In this document: piece after piece, positions 43,097 to 51,366 of the stretch
Layout of the letters: every line of letters starts with the position of its first letter
Position numbering within the stretch: position 1 is the stretch's first letter
Assembly: GCA_944381185.1 (NCBI GenBank)
Contig: CALWKE010000001.1
Coordinates: 310,001 to 374,000, forward strand
DNA length: 64,000 bases
Source: an uncultured Clostridia bacterium
Lineage (GTDB): Bacteria; Bacillota; Clostridia; Christensenellales; UBA1242
Reading direction: 5' to 3'
Made by a program: the position numbers and the translations under genes
The notes under the pieces: generated by a model
Told to the model about the DNA's origin: nothing
The model's database searches: none
The model's input: only the letters and a program-made list of their open reading frames with translations

Positions 43097-43885
43097 TTAA
43101 CCCAAAACCACTTCTAAAATCATCATCACCGCAAAACCAATCATAACACCCCAAGTGCCAAGATGTGGATGCGATTCAATTTTTGAATCTGGGATAAGGT
43201 CTTCAGCAACAACAAATATCATTGCACCTGCAGCAAAGGCTAAAAGCCAAGGTTGAATAACTTCTATTTGAGCTGCCAAAAAATAGCCAATAACTGCAAA
43301 TATAGGTTCAACAATTCCACTTAAAGTGCCATATAAAAATGATTTCTTTCTGCTTCCACAGGCATTACGCATTGGAAGAGCAACAGCTGCACCTTCAGGA
43401 AAATTTTGAAGCCCAATACCTATTGCAAGCCCGAGTGCAGAAAGATAAGCTACACTTGTTCCAACAACTGCGGCTGCACCAAAGGCAAAACCAACTGCAA
43501 GCCCTTCAGGAATATTATGAATCATCACCGCCAAAAAGAATTTCGTTTGCTTTTGCAAATTAACTTTTGGCCCCTCTTCTTCCTTTGTTCCCGAATGCAT
43601 ATGCGGAACAATCTTGTCAAGCAGAACCAAAAACAAACCACCCAAAATAAAACCCACAACGGCTGGCACAAAACTCCACTTTCCCCAACTAGATGACGAC
43701 TCCATTGCAGGAATAAGCAGTGACCAAATTGATGCGGCAATCATTATTCCCGCTGCAAAACCAAGAAAAACAGTGTTAACTTTTTCAGGAATTTCATTTT
43801 TGAAAAAGAAAACCAAAGCCGAACCAAGCGTCGTCATTAAAAATATAAATAAAATCCCAAGAATCACAATATGTGTGCTATTCAT
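43097..43885 (-). CDS. ZIP family divalent metal transporter
   Basis: The 262-residue protein has eight membrane helices. The diagnostic HNIPEGLAVGFAFG segment is in helix 4, and GLQNFPEGAAVALPM is the paired metal-binding segment in helix 5. A cytoplasmic loop between helices 3 and 4 contains a short metal-binding-type stretch (PHMHSGTKEEEG). It belongs to the GufA/ZupT-like branch, which imports zinc and sometimes Fe or Mn. It is a single gene with an AAAGGTAAGAAG Shine-Dalgarno. The direction of transport is inferred from the family. Confidence 0.85.
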   Translation of the reverse strand: MNSTHIVILGILFIFLMTTLGSALVFFFKNEIPEKVNTVFLGFAAGIMIAASIWSLLIPAMESSSSWGKWSFVPAVVGFILGGLFLVLLDKIVPHMHSGTKEEEGPKVNLQKQTKFFLAVMIHNIPEGLAVGFAFGAAAVVGTSVAYLSALGLAIGIGLQNFPEGAAVALPMRNACGSRKKSFLYGTLSGIVEPIFAVIGYFLAAQIEVIQPWLLAFAAGAMIFVVAEDLIPDSKIESHPHLGTWGVMIGFAVMMILEVVLG

Positions 43886-44052
43886 CTTCTTACCTTTATT
43901 ATACTTATAAAATATTTTTTAGTTACAAGATAATTATACCATAAACAACAATTTATTAAAATTGAATTAAATATAATAAATAATTAGTCCCAATTACACA
44001 ATTTAAATATTTTTGACTTATATTTTCCTTTTTTAATAAAAAACTATAATTC

Positions 44053-44346
44053 TTACTTTTTATCCTTAAAATGTTTTTCATAATATTCTTGAGATTTTTC
44101 TATTGCATAAAATGGAATTTGTTTATTTTTTATAATATCTTCTTTATTATTTTCCCAAAACTTTTTATATTGATTAAAACTCATCTCATTTGCACCACCA
44201 ATATAATCTTTATTTTCGTTTTGTACATCATCATCTTCCCATCCACATATTTTACAAATATCATGTGAAAATTCGACTACACCCTGTCCACAAACTTTAC
44301 ATTTATAAGGTGGCAATATATTTTTATTAATGCTATTATTTTCCAT
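44053..44346 (-). CDS. CPCC-type cysteine-rich protein, probable immunity protein
   Basis: The 97-residue protein has two CxxC knuckles, CKVCG and CKICGWEDDDVQNE, then GGANEMSFNQYKKFW. This arrangement matches the cysteine-rich CPCC family, which recurs in polymorphic-toxin immunity loci. It starts 14 nt downstream of the toxin-like gene with an AAGGAGA site; an upstream in-frame start at 44370 would overlap that gene. The base composition is even more AT-rich than the neighbours. The immunity role is inferred from family and context. Confidence 0.6.
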   Translation of the reverse strand: MENNSINKNILPPYKCKVCGQGVVEFSHDICKICGWEDDDVQNENKDYIGGANEMSFNQYKKFWENNKEDIIKNKQIPFYAIEKSQEYYEKHFKDKK

Positions 44347-44360
44347 AATTTTCTCCTTTA

Positions 44361-44681
44361 TTAATTCCAATAATCTCCATATTTATTAAATTGGTCTAAA
44401 AAATATTCTATACCTTTGCTTGGTGGAAAATATGTTACTATTCCACCATTTCTAGATATTATAGCAAACTCATTAGTTTTCGAATTATACATATAACAAG
44501 AACCATCTTTTGCGGTAAATGAAATCTTATTTTTATCATTACTTTTTATAAATTCTTTTGCAGCCTTTGAATAATCTCTTATTTTATCATACCCCATCTG
44601 TTTTCCATGTTTTTTGAAATGCATAATTTCGTTAATATCTGAAGTCCAATATTCCGCATAAAAACTAGGTCCCTTTTCCAT
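44361..44681 (-). CDS. Orphan polymorphic-toxin C-terminal-like domain
   Basis: The 106-residue protein looks like the C-terminal toxin module of CDI/Rhs-type polymorphic toxins. MHFKKHGKQMGY (catalytic-type KHG), the helix DYSKAAKEFI, then the strands CYMYNSKTNEFAIISRNGGIVTYF and the end GIEYFLDQF match a recurrent RNase-like (BECR-fold) pattern. It has no secretion or delivery domain, so it is a detached module: either an orphan toxin cassette or a domesticated enzyme. The ATG at 44681 follows AAGGAA; a TTG further up is less likely. It is paired with the CPCC protein. Confidence 0.55.
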   Translation of the reverse strand: MEKGPSFYAEYWTSDINEIMHFKKHGKQMGYDKIRDYSKAAKEFIKSNDKNKISFTAKDGSCYMYNSKTNEFAIISRNGGIVTYFPPSKGIEYFLDQFNKYGDYWN

Positions 44682-44788
44682 TATATCATTTCCTTGCAAA
44701 AATTTTATTAATTTTATATTAATATTTCTATAATAACATAAATTTTTTATAATTCAGCTTTTGTGTGCCACTATTTTTTTAAAATAAA

Positions 44789-44816
44789 AAATTCACCAAC
44801 AATGGTGAATTTTTTT
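44789..44816. terminator. Bidirectional terminator
   Basis: ATTCACCA and TGGTGAAT with A- and T-runs lie after the epimerase gene. Confidence 0.75.
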
Positions 44817-44829
44817 GATGTTTTTTATC

Positions 44830-45837
44830 TTATTTTAATGCTTGCATTGAAGTTATAATTTCTTCTTTTGCATTCTTGCCACCACTAAAACCAAGTTCAC
44901 TAAAATGCAAGTCATTCATACTTTTTTCAGGGTCAATATAAAATTTTTTATTGAGCACTCCATTCATGAGTTTTGGATAATAAAGCCCCGGTTCTTTGCC
45001 CTGTTCTTTAAACTTTTTCAAAAAACTCTTTGTTCCAAGTGCACAAAGTAGTCCCGGAATTTCAACAACTTTTCTTGTGTCACCCAGTGCGTCAAGCATA
45101 ATTTTTAACATCTCTTTATAGGTGATATTATCAGTTGCAATAGGATATGCTGTTTTAGATTCACCAACATAAGCGCAAGCAACAACTGCCTCGGCAACTC
45201 CAATGCGGTCAATTATTGCAGTGCCACCACCCTTTGGAAAATAAATACTATTAAATCCGTCAAAATGAGCAAGAAAACTATCCTTCCAAATTGGCTTTCT
45301 GTTTGGTCCAACACCAAAAATATATGGAAGTTCAACAGCATTAACAAAAAACTTTTCATCAGCGAGTTCAAAGCACTTTTCTTGTTGTTCAATTCGAGCC
45401 CTAATGTATGGGTGGTATTTTGAAAGTTTTCCACCTAAAATTTTGTCATAATATGCAAAATAAGAACTTAAAATAACAGCACCCTTAACCCCGCACTTTT
45501 TTGCAATTTCTAAAATATGATAGCATTTTTGAACAAGCTTTTCATGAAAAAAGTCATAGGCTGGTGCGTTAGGCGTTACCCTGTCATCAGGACCCAGTGC
45601 ATAGATAATTGCATCATAATCTTTGCCCGCAAAAAGTTCTTTTAACTCCTTATCTTTCATTTCAAACAAATTGCCAAATGTTAAACCAATTCTTTTGTCC
45701 ATAAAATCCAAATCTTTTAATTCATGTTCAAGAGCAATGGTGTCAACCCTGACCTTTCTTTCAATAAAAATTTCAGCAATTGGATACCCCAAAAAACCTG
45801 TTCCGCCTGCAATAAAAACCTTTTTAATCTCTCTCAT
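44830..45837 (-). CDS. NAD(P)-dependent epimerase/dehydratase-like protein
   Basis: The 335-residue extended SDR-type protein has a GGTGFLG Rossmann motif at residues 9-15. It has the core of the nucleoside-diphosphate-sugar epimerase or isoflavone-reductase-like family: YDAIIYALGPDDRV, AVILSSYFAYYD, and PYIRARIEQQEKC. The latter aligns with the YxxxK helix but has no clear Tyr-Lys pair, so catalysis may differ. VELPYIFGVGPNRKP and GTAIIDRIGVAEAVVA follow. The substrate is unknown. The ATG at 45837 follows AAAGGAG. Confidence 0.75.
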   Translation of the reverse strand: MREIKKVFIAGGTGFLGYPIAEIFIERKVRVDTIALEHELKDLDFMDKRIGLTFGNLFEMKDKELKELFAGKDYDAIIYALGPDDRVTPNAPAYDFFHEKLVQKCYHILEIAKKCGVKGAVILSSYFAYYDKILGGKLSKYHPYIRARIEQQEKCFELADEKFFVNAVELPYIFGVGPNRKPIWKDSFLAHFDGFNSIYFPKGGGTAIIDRIGVAEAVVACAYVGESKTAYPIATDNITYKEMLKIMLDALGDTRKVVEIPGLLCALGTKSFLKKFKEQGKEPGLYYPKLMNGVLNKKFYIDPEKSMNDLHFSELGFSGGKNAKEEIITSMQALK

Positions 45838-45907
45838 AAAATTCTCCTTTAACATAATTATATTATACCAAAAATTTCAATAAAACAAATTTTTTAATCT
45901 AATAAAA

Positions 45908-45934
45908 TAAAAAGCATGTTTTTCATGCTTTTTA
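45908..45934 (-). terminator. Terminator of pyrG
   Basis: AAAAAGCATG, five T and CATGCTTTTT form a hairpin with T-run on the minus strand. Confidence 0.8.
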
Positions 45935-45941
45935 CTAATTT

Positions 45942-47540
45942 TTAATCTTTGCAAGCACTGATAAATGCTTTAAAAAGTGGGTGTGATAAATATGGCCTGC
46001 TTTTAAATTCTGGGTGAAACTGTGATGCCACATAAAATTTGTTAGCTGGAATTTCAACAATTTCAACTAAATCTTGCTTTGTGTTTATGCCACTTGCAAT
46101 CATGCCCGCCCTTTCAAAGTCTGCCTTAAACTTGTTATTGAATTCATATCGGTGACGATGGCGTTCTTCAATATGTTTTGTTTGATAGGCTTCATATGCC
46201 TTTGTTCCCTCTTTAAGTTCGCAAGGGTATAACCCAAGACGCATTGTGCCACCTTTGTTTGTGATATTCTTTTGCTCTTCCATGATATCAATAACATTAA
46301 ATTTGGTTTCTGGGTCAAATTCGCTTGAAGTTGCCCCTTCCATTTTTAGAACATTACGAGCAAATTCAATAACTGCAATCTGCATTCCTAAACAAAGCCC
46401 AAGATATGGAATGTTATTTTCTCTTGCATATTTTGCCGCTTCAATTTTGCCTTCAATTCCTCTTGTTCCAAAACCACCCGGAACAACAATTCCGCTATAA
46501 CCTGCAAGCATCTGCATTGCACCCTTTTCTTTAACATCATCTGTGCTGACAAGTGTAACACGAACATCAACATCATTTGCAAGCCCTGCATGTTTAAGTG
46601 CTTCAGTAACTGAAATATAGGCATCGGCAACAGCGGTGTATTTACCAACAACTGCAACATTTATTTCCCTTTTCTTCTTTTCAATATGGCTGACCATTTT
46701 CTTCCAATTTATCATGTTTGCACGCTTTGTTTTTAGTTTTAATTGCTTGCAAACAATTGTGTCAAGCCCTTCTTTTTGAAGAAGAAGCGGAACTTCATAC
46801 AAACAACTGGCATCAGTGTTATGAATAACCCATTCTTTGCCACGAAGATTGCAGAACATTGCAAGTTTTTCTTTCATTTCATCATCAACAACAATACCTT
46901 TGTTTGTTCGGCAAACCAAAATATCTGGCTGAATGCCAAGCCTTGTGAGTTCTTTAACACTGTTTTGTGCTGGTTTGGTTTTAACTTCTTTTGCAGCTTC
47001 AAGATAAGGCAAAAGTGCAACATGCAAAAACAACAAATTGCTAGCCCCAAGTTCCATTCGAAGTTCTCGAACGGCTTCCAAAAATGCAAGCCCTTCAATG
47101 TCGCCAACTGTGCCACCAATTTCAACAATAACAACATCAATGTCAGGTTTTGCAACACTTTTAATAGATTCTTTTATCTCATTGGTCACATGTGGCACCA
47201 CCTGAATTGTTCTGCCAAGATATTCGCCGGCACGCTCTTTTTGAATTATTTTGCTGTAGATTTTTCCGCTTGTGTAGTTGCAATTTTTGTCACAACTTAT
47301 GTTTAAAAACCTTTCATAGTGCCCAATGTCAAGGTCGGTTTCGGTGCCGTCATCAGTAACAAAAACTTCGCCATGTTGATAAGGGCTCATTGTGCCGGGG
47401 TCAACATTAATGTATGGGTCAAGTTTTTGCACAGCAACTTTTAGACCCCTATTTATCAACAATCTGCCAAGGCTGGCAGCGGTTATACCCTTGCCTAAAC
47501 TTGAAACAACTCCGCCCGTAACAACAATAAATTTACTCAT
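45942..47540 (-). CDS. pyrG: CTP synthase
   Basis: PyrG aminates UTP to CTP using glutamine. The 532-residue protein is full length. It has an N-terminal synthetase domain (KFIVVTGGVVSSLGKGI, QKLDPYINVDPGTMSPYQHGEVFVTDDG, EIGGTVGDIEG) and a C-terminal class I glutaminase with the nucleophile in GLCLGMQ and the His-Glu pair in ASQFHPEFKS. The start at 47540 follows TTGGAGG. A promoter (TGGACA, 18 nt, TATAAT on the minus strand) lies ~40 nt upstream. The GGGC start-site run used for CTP-dependent attenuation in Bacillus is not seen. Confidence 0.97.
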   Translation of the reverse strand: MSKFIVVTGGVVSSLGKGITAASLGRLLINRGLKVAVQKLDPYINVDPGTMSPYQHGEVFVTDDGTETDLDIGHYERFLNISCDKNCNYTSGKIYSKIIQKERAGEYLGRTIQVVPHVTNEIKESIKSVAKPDIDVVIVEIGGTVGDIEGLAFLEAVRELRMELGASNLLFLHVALLPYLEAAKEVKTKPAQNSVKELTRLGIQPDILVCRTNKGIVVDDEMKEKLAMFCNLRGKEWVIHNTDASCLYEVPLLLQKEGLDTIVCKQLKLKTKRANMINWKKMVSHIEKKKREINVAVVGKYTAVADAYISVTEALKHAGLANDVDVRVTLVSTDDVKEKGAMQMLAGYSGIVVPGGFGTRGIEGKIEAAKYARENNIPYLGLCLGMQIAVIEFARNVLKMEGATSSEFDPETKFNVIDIMEEQKNITNKGGTMRLGLYPCELKEGTKAYEAYQTKHIEERHRHRYEFNNKFKADFERAGMIASGINTKQDLVEIVEIPANKFYVASQFHPEFKSRPYLSHPLFKAFISACKD

Positions 47541-47736
47541 AATTTCCTCCAAATGTTAATTAAAAAAACATGATAATTATAAAATAGAATTAATAAAAAT
47601 GTCCATATTTTGAAAAAGTATAAAAACATTTTATTGAGAATAAATAAAATAAAAAAAATTGCTAATATTGCCTTGCAATCAAAAGATGTTTTGATGTATT
47701 ATTGATTTGTATCCCCCACTTTTCAAGTTTATTAGT

Positions 47737-47758
47737 TCACCCCGGCGGTGATTTTTTT
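47737..47758 (+). terminator. Terminator-like hairpin upstream of the VanZ-like gene
   Basis: TCACC, a 5-nt loop and GGTGA are followed by T7. No gene upstream on this strand needs it, so it may end a short RNA or act as a leader element. Confidence 0.45.
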
Positions 47759-47794
47759 ATGCAAATTTTTTTTGTTTTGAATATACTAAAACTA

Positions 47795-48307
47795 ATGAAT
47801 ATTAATCTTTATTTTGGAATTATTGTTGGATTAATCTTTGTTATAGTTTTGCCAATTTTAATTTTCATTTTTTTATTTAAGCATAAAAAATTATTTAATT
47901 TTTTTACCACATTTTACTTTATTTGTTATTTTGTTTCACTTTTTATTTTAACAACGGCTCAAATCAAATTTTCAAATTCATTGGTTTTCATTAACCTTGC
48001 ATTTGATAATAATTGGTTTTCACCAAAACTTATCATCTTTGGCGGTGGAACTTTTAACATTTTTATTAATATCATAATGTTCTTTCCCCTTGGGCTTTTA
48101 ACCTTTTGGGTAAATAAAAAACATAAATTTATTTCTACTATTATCTTTTCATTTATAATCAGTGTTTTTGTAGAAACCATGCAACTAATTCTACCTATAA
48201 ATCGAACAACCGAACTTTTTGACATAATTTTAAATACCATTAGTGGAATTATTTCTGCATTCAGTTTTTATGTTTTATATAATTTAAAAAACAAAACAAT
48301 ACCATAA
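47795..48307 (+). CDS. VanZ-like family membrane protein
   Basis: The 170-residue protein has about five membrane segments and the VanZ signature in its second half: NIIMFFPLGLLTFWV, a helix with VETMQLILPINRTTELFDIILNTISG. VanZ of the vancomycin gene cluster gives low-level teicoplanin resistance. Most family members have unknown roles in the envelope. The start is uncertain. The ATG at 47795 is 7 nt after a TATACT -10-like box, which fits the leaderless genes elsewhere here; an ATG at 47759 lies directly after the T-run of a hairpin. Confidence 0.7.
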   Translation: MNINLYFGIIVGLIFVIVLPILIFIFLFKHKKLFNFFTTFYFICYFVSLFILTTAQIKFSNSLVFINLAFDNNWFSPKLIIFGGGTFNIFINIIMFFPLGLLTFWVNKKHKFISTIIFSFIISVFVETMQLILPINRTTELFDIILNTISGIISAFSFYVLYNLKNKTIP

Positions 48308-48349
48308 TAATTCACCTAACTCATAGGTTTTTATTTTACTGCAATAAAA

Positions 48350-48377
48350 TTGACTTTTTGTGCCCATTTGATATACA
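48350..48377 (+). promoter_or_regulatory. Promoter of the trmH-like/tkt operon
   Basis: TTGACT (48350-48355), 16 nt and TATACA (48372-48377). A 7-bp inverted repeat (ATATACA, 5 nt, TGTATAT; 48371-48389) covers the -10 box and start site. Confidence 0.5.
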
Positions 48378-48400
48378 CTTAATGTATATTAAGGAGTTAT

Positions 48401-49291
48401 ATGAATAAAAATAATAATGATTTGACCAATGCAATTTTTAACAATTCAACTGTTGCTGGAATATCTTCTGATGAAGTTGCTCTTGCAAAAAGTTTGGTTG
48501 AAAATAAGTGCAAAAACAAAAACCTTTTTATTTGTGAGGGGCTTTGGGCAACCGACAAACTTATTAATAACGATTTTAAAATAACACACTTTTTTTATAA
48601 TGCTGATAAAGTTAAATCAGGCAAAGCAACTGATGACGAACTTGAAAAAATCGCAAAACTTGCTAAATTTTCTTTAAAAACCTATGCAATTTCTGAAAAA
48701 GCCTGCAAAAAAATTAGTGACCGTGAAGGCTTTGATGAATATTTTATTGTTGCAGAGATGAAAAATTATTCTCTTGACAGTCTTGAAAAAATGCTTGATG
48801 GAAAAACAAATATTTTAGCCATTGTTATGGACGGGCTTGAACAGCCCGGCAACATTGGTGCTATTCTTCGTTCCTTTGATGCCGCTGGTGGAGATTTTGC
48901 AATTATTGTCAACAAAAAAGCAAGACTTTCAAACAGCAGACTCGTTCGCTCAAGCCTTGGTGCAAGTTTTATGCTTCCTGCTATTGAAGAAGACATTGAA
49001 GTTGTTCAAAATTGGCTTGTTAAAAACAACTTTAAATGTGTGGTCACTGACCTAACCGCAAAAAAGAGTTACCGTGATGTTGACTATTCAGGCAGAATTG
49101 CAATAATTGCAGGCAACGAACACACGGGAATTTCAAACTCTTGGCGAAATGTAAAAAATGCAGAAAAAATTATCATTCCAATGCTGGGAAGTGTTGAATC
49201 ACTAAATGTTGGCTTTGCCTCAACACTTGTTGCCTATGAAGCGGGGTTTCAAAAATTTGGAAATAAAAAACAGGAGAAATTATGGAAATAA
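48401..49291 (+). CDS. SpoU/TrmH-family RNA 2'-O-methyltransferase
   Basis: The 296-residue protein has an N-terminal substrate-binding domain like TrmH/RlmB and a C-terminal SPOUT knot with all three motifs: GLEQPGNIGAILRSFDAAGGD, AGNEHTGIS and IPMLGSVESLNVGFASTLVAYEA. It should 2'-O-methylate rRNA or tRNA with SAM; the target is not deducible. The first ~15 residues are a weak, Asn-rich extension. It has an AAGGAG site and overlaps tkt by 10 nt. Confidence 0.9.
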   Translation: MNKNNNDLTNAIFNNSTVAGISSDEVALAKSLVENKCKNKNLFICEGLWATDKLINNDFKITHFFYNADKVKSGKATDDELEKIAKLAKFSLKTYAISEKACKKISDREGFDEYFIVAEMKNYSLDSLEKMLDGKTNILAIVMDGLEQPGNIGAILRSFDAAGGDFAIIVNKKARLSNSRLVRSSLGASFMLPAIEEDIEVVQNWLVKNNFKCVVTDLTAKKSYRDVDYSGRIAIIAGNEHTGISNSWRNVKNAEKIIIPMLGSVESLNVGFASTLVAYEAGFQKFGNKKQEKLWK

Positions 49292-51249
49292 CTCAAAAAA
49301 CACTTGCATATTTAAAATCACTTACAGCTGAAACGGTGTCTAATGCAAAGTCGGGGCACACGGGTTCAGCACTGGGAGCAAGTTCTATTATGCTTGCACT
49401 CTTTCATGACCACCTTTTCTTTGACCCTAAAGACACAAAGTTAATTAATCGTGACCGACTTGTTATGTCGGCTGGGCACACAAGTGCACTCTATTACTCT
49501 CTTCTTCACTTGTTTGGCTATGACATTTCAATTGAAGATTTGAAAAAGTTTAGACAACTCGGTTCAAAAACACCGGGGCACCCTGAAATTAATGCAACAC
49601 CCGGAGTTGAAGTTTCAACTGGTCCACTTGGTCAAGGTGTTGCAAATGCTGTTGGGCTTGCAATTGCTGAAAGCATGATGGAAGCCAAATTCAATGAAAA
49701 GAAGTTTGAAATGTTTAATAACTACACCTACTGCTATGCAGGTGATGGTTGCCTTATGGAAGGTGTTGCCGTTGAAGCCTGCTCACTGGCAGGAACTCTT
49801 AAACTTAACAAACTTATTCTTTTGTATGACAACAACGAAATCACTATTGACGGAAAGCGTGACCTTGCTTGCAGTGAAAACACTGCCCTTAAATTTGAAG
49901 CAATGGGCTGGAATGTTATTGAAGTTAAAGACGGCAATGATTACTACAAATGTTCTTCTGCAATAAAAAAGGCTAAAAAGAGTGACAAGCCAACCATTAT
50001 AATTTTCAAAACCACAATTGGAATTGGCACAAAATGTGAAGGCAGTGAAAAATCACACGCAATGCCACTTTCAGCCGAAGACCTTGCAGAGTTCAAAACT
50101 TCACTTGGGGTGGAAGGCAGTTTTTATGTTCCTGATGATGTTTATGATTTTTGCAAATCTGCACTAACTAAAAATTATTTAGAGAGTGCAAGATATAAAA
50201 AACAATATGAAGCCTATGCAAAAGCATATCCCGAAAAATATTTAGAACTTGCCATGCACTTCAAAGAGCCTAAAATCAATTTTAATAAAATATTAAAATC
50301 TCTTAATAAAACACAAGTTATTTCGGGGCGTGACATGGGGCATGAAGCAATTAATTTGATTTCAAAAGATGTTCCAAATTTTGTTGGTGGAACTGCCGAT
50401 GTTGCACCTTCAACCAAAGCCGTGCTTGATGACTATGATTATTACTCACCTTCAAACAGGCTTGGCAAAAATATTCACTTTGGAATTCGTGAACATGCCA
50501 TGGGTGCAATTTCAAATGGAATTGCCCTTTACACAAATATCTTTGTTTTTGACAGCACTTTTATGGGCTTTTCTAACTACATGACTCCTGCTATTCGCAT
50601 GAGTGCAATGATGCACCTTCCCGTTCTTTCAATTTTTACGCACGACAGCATAAATATTGGTGAAGATGGTCCATCTCACCAACCAATCGAACAAATTTCT
50701 GCTTTAAGGCAAATTGTTGGTCTTAATGTTTTTAGACCAACAAACAGCGCCGAACTTGTTGCTGGCTTAAAAATATTCTTTGAAACAAAAACTCCAACAG
50801 CACTCATTTTGTCTAAATCAAAACTTGAAAATAATAAAAATGTTTCGCTTGAAGATGCCCTGAAAGGTGGCTACATAATTTATAAAACCAAAGAAAAGCC
50901 AATGATTGAAATTATTGCAACGGGAAGTGAAATTGTTCTTGCAACTCAAATTGCAAAAAAACTTGAAAGCAAAAGTGTTGGTGTTAAAGTTACTTCAATG
51001 CCTTGTGAAAAACTTTTTGATGCTCAAGAAAAAAAACACAAATCAAGTGTTCTTGGCGGAACAAAACTTCGAGTTGTTATTGAAGCCTCTAACGACACCG
51101 TTTGGTATAAGTATTTAACAAGTAAAGATATGCTTGTTAATGTAACAAATTATCAAACGAGCGGAAAAGGCAGTGAGGTTTATGCCCATGCTGGTTTTGA
51201 TGCCGACCTTATCACAAAAAATATTTTAAAGAAACTCAAACTAAATTAA
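49282..51249 (+). CDS. tkt: Transketolase
   Basis: Transketolase moves two-carbon units in the non-oxidative pentose phosphate pathway using thiamine diphosphate. The 655-residue enzyme has SGHTGSALGASSI, GPLGQGVANAVGLA, the ThDP motif GDGCLMEG ... LLYDNNEITIDG, and the C-terminal half with FVGGTADVAPSTKA, NIHFGIREHAMGAISNGIA, THDSINIGEDGPSHQPIEQ and the transketolase C-domain. It is complete and typical. It is translated in coupling with the SpoU methyltransferase gene, with its own CAGGAG site. Confidence 0.96.
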   Translation: MEITQKTLAYLKSLTAETVSNAKSGHTGSALGASSIMLALFHDHLFFDPKDTKLINRDRLVMSAGHTSALYYSLLHLFGYDISIEDLKKFRQLGSKTPGHPEINATPGVEVSTGPLGQGVANAVGLAIAESMMEAKFNEKKFEMFNNYTYCYAGDGCLMEGVAVEACSLAGTLKLNKLILLYDNNEITIDGKRDLACSENTALKFEAMGWNVIEVKDGNDYYKCSSAIKKAKKSDKPTIIIFKTTIGIGTKCEGSEKSHAMPLSAEDLAEFKTSLGVEGSFYVPDDVYDFCKSALTKNYLESARYKKQYEAYAKAYPEKYLELAMHFKEPKINFNKILKSLNKTQVISGRDMGHEAINLISKDVPNFVGGTADVAPSTKAVLDDYDYYSPSNRLGKNIHFGIREHAMGAISNGIALYTNIFVFDSTFMGFSNYMTPAIRMSAMMHLPVLSIFTHDSINIGEDGPSHQPIEQISALRQIVGLNVFRPTNSAELVAGLKIFFETKTPTALILSKSKLENNKNVSLEDALKGGYIIYKTKEKPMIEIIATGSEIVLATQIAKKLESKSVGVKVTSMPCEKLFDAQEKKHKSSVLGGTKLRVVIEASNDTVWYKYLTSKDMLVNVTNYQTSGKGSEVYAHAGFDADLITKNILKKLKLN

Positions 51250-51310
51250 GCGAAGAATAATCTTCGCTTTTATTTTTAATTTCAAATTTTGTATAATTTC
51301 TCTTTTTTTG

Positions 51311-51339
51311 TTTACAATTTTAGTAAAAATTATTACTAT
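51311..51339 (+). promoter_or_regulatory. Promoter of the InlB-repeat surface protein gene
   Basis: TTTACA (51311-51316), 17 nt and TACTAT (51334-51339), with ~27 nt to the ATG at 51367. Confidence 0.5.
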
Positions 51340-51366
51340 TAAATTATCACTTTGGTGGAGGACGCT

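Noticed and set aside
44053..44699. Prophage or integrative element around the toxin-like pair
   Set aside because: No integrase, attachment repeats, phage structural genes or tRNA junction flank it; only the two small genes look foreign.
46743..47306. 187-codon open frame antisense to pyrG
   Set aside because: It lies wholly inside pyrG, has Cys/Phe/Asn-rich shadow composition, no ribosome-binding site and no family resemblance.
45942..47640. CTP-dependent reiterative-transcription attenuator in the pyrG leader
   Set aside because: The required GGGC at the start site and a terminator hairpin before the pyrG ATG are not seen.
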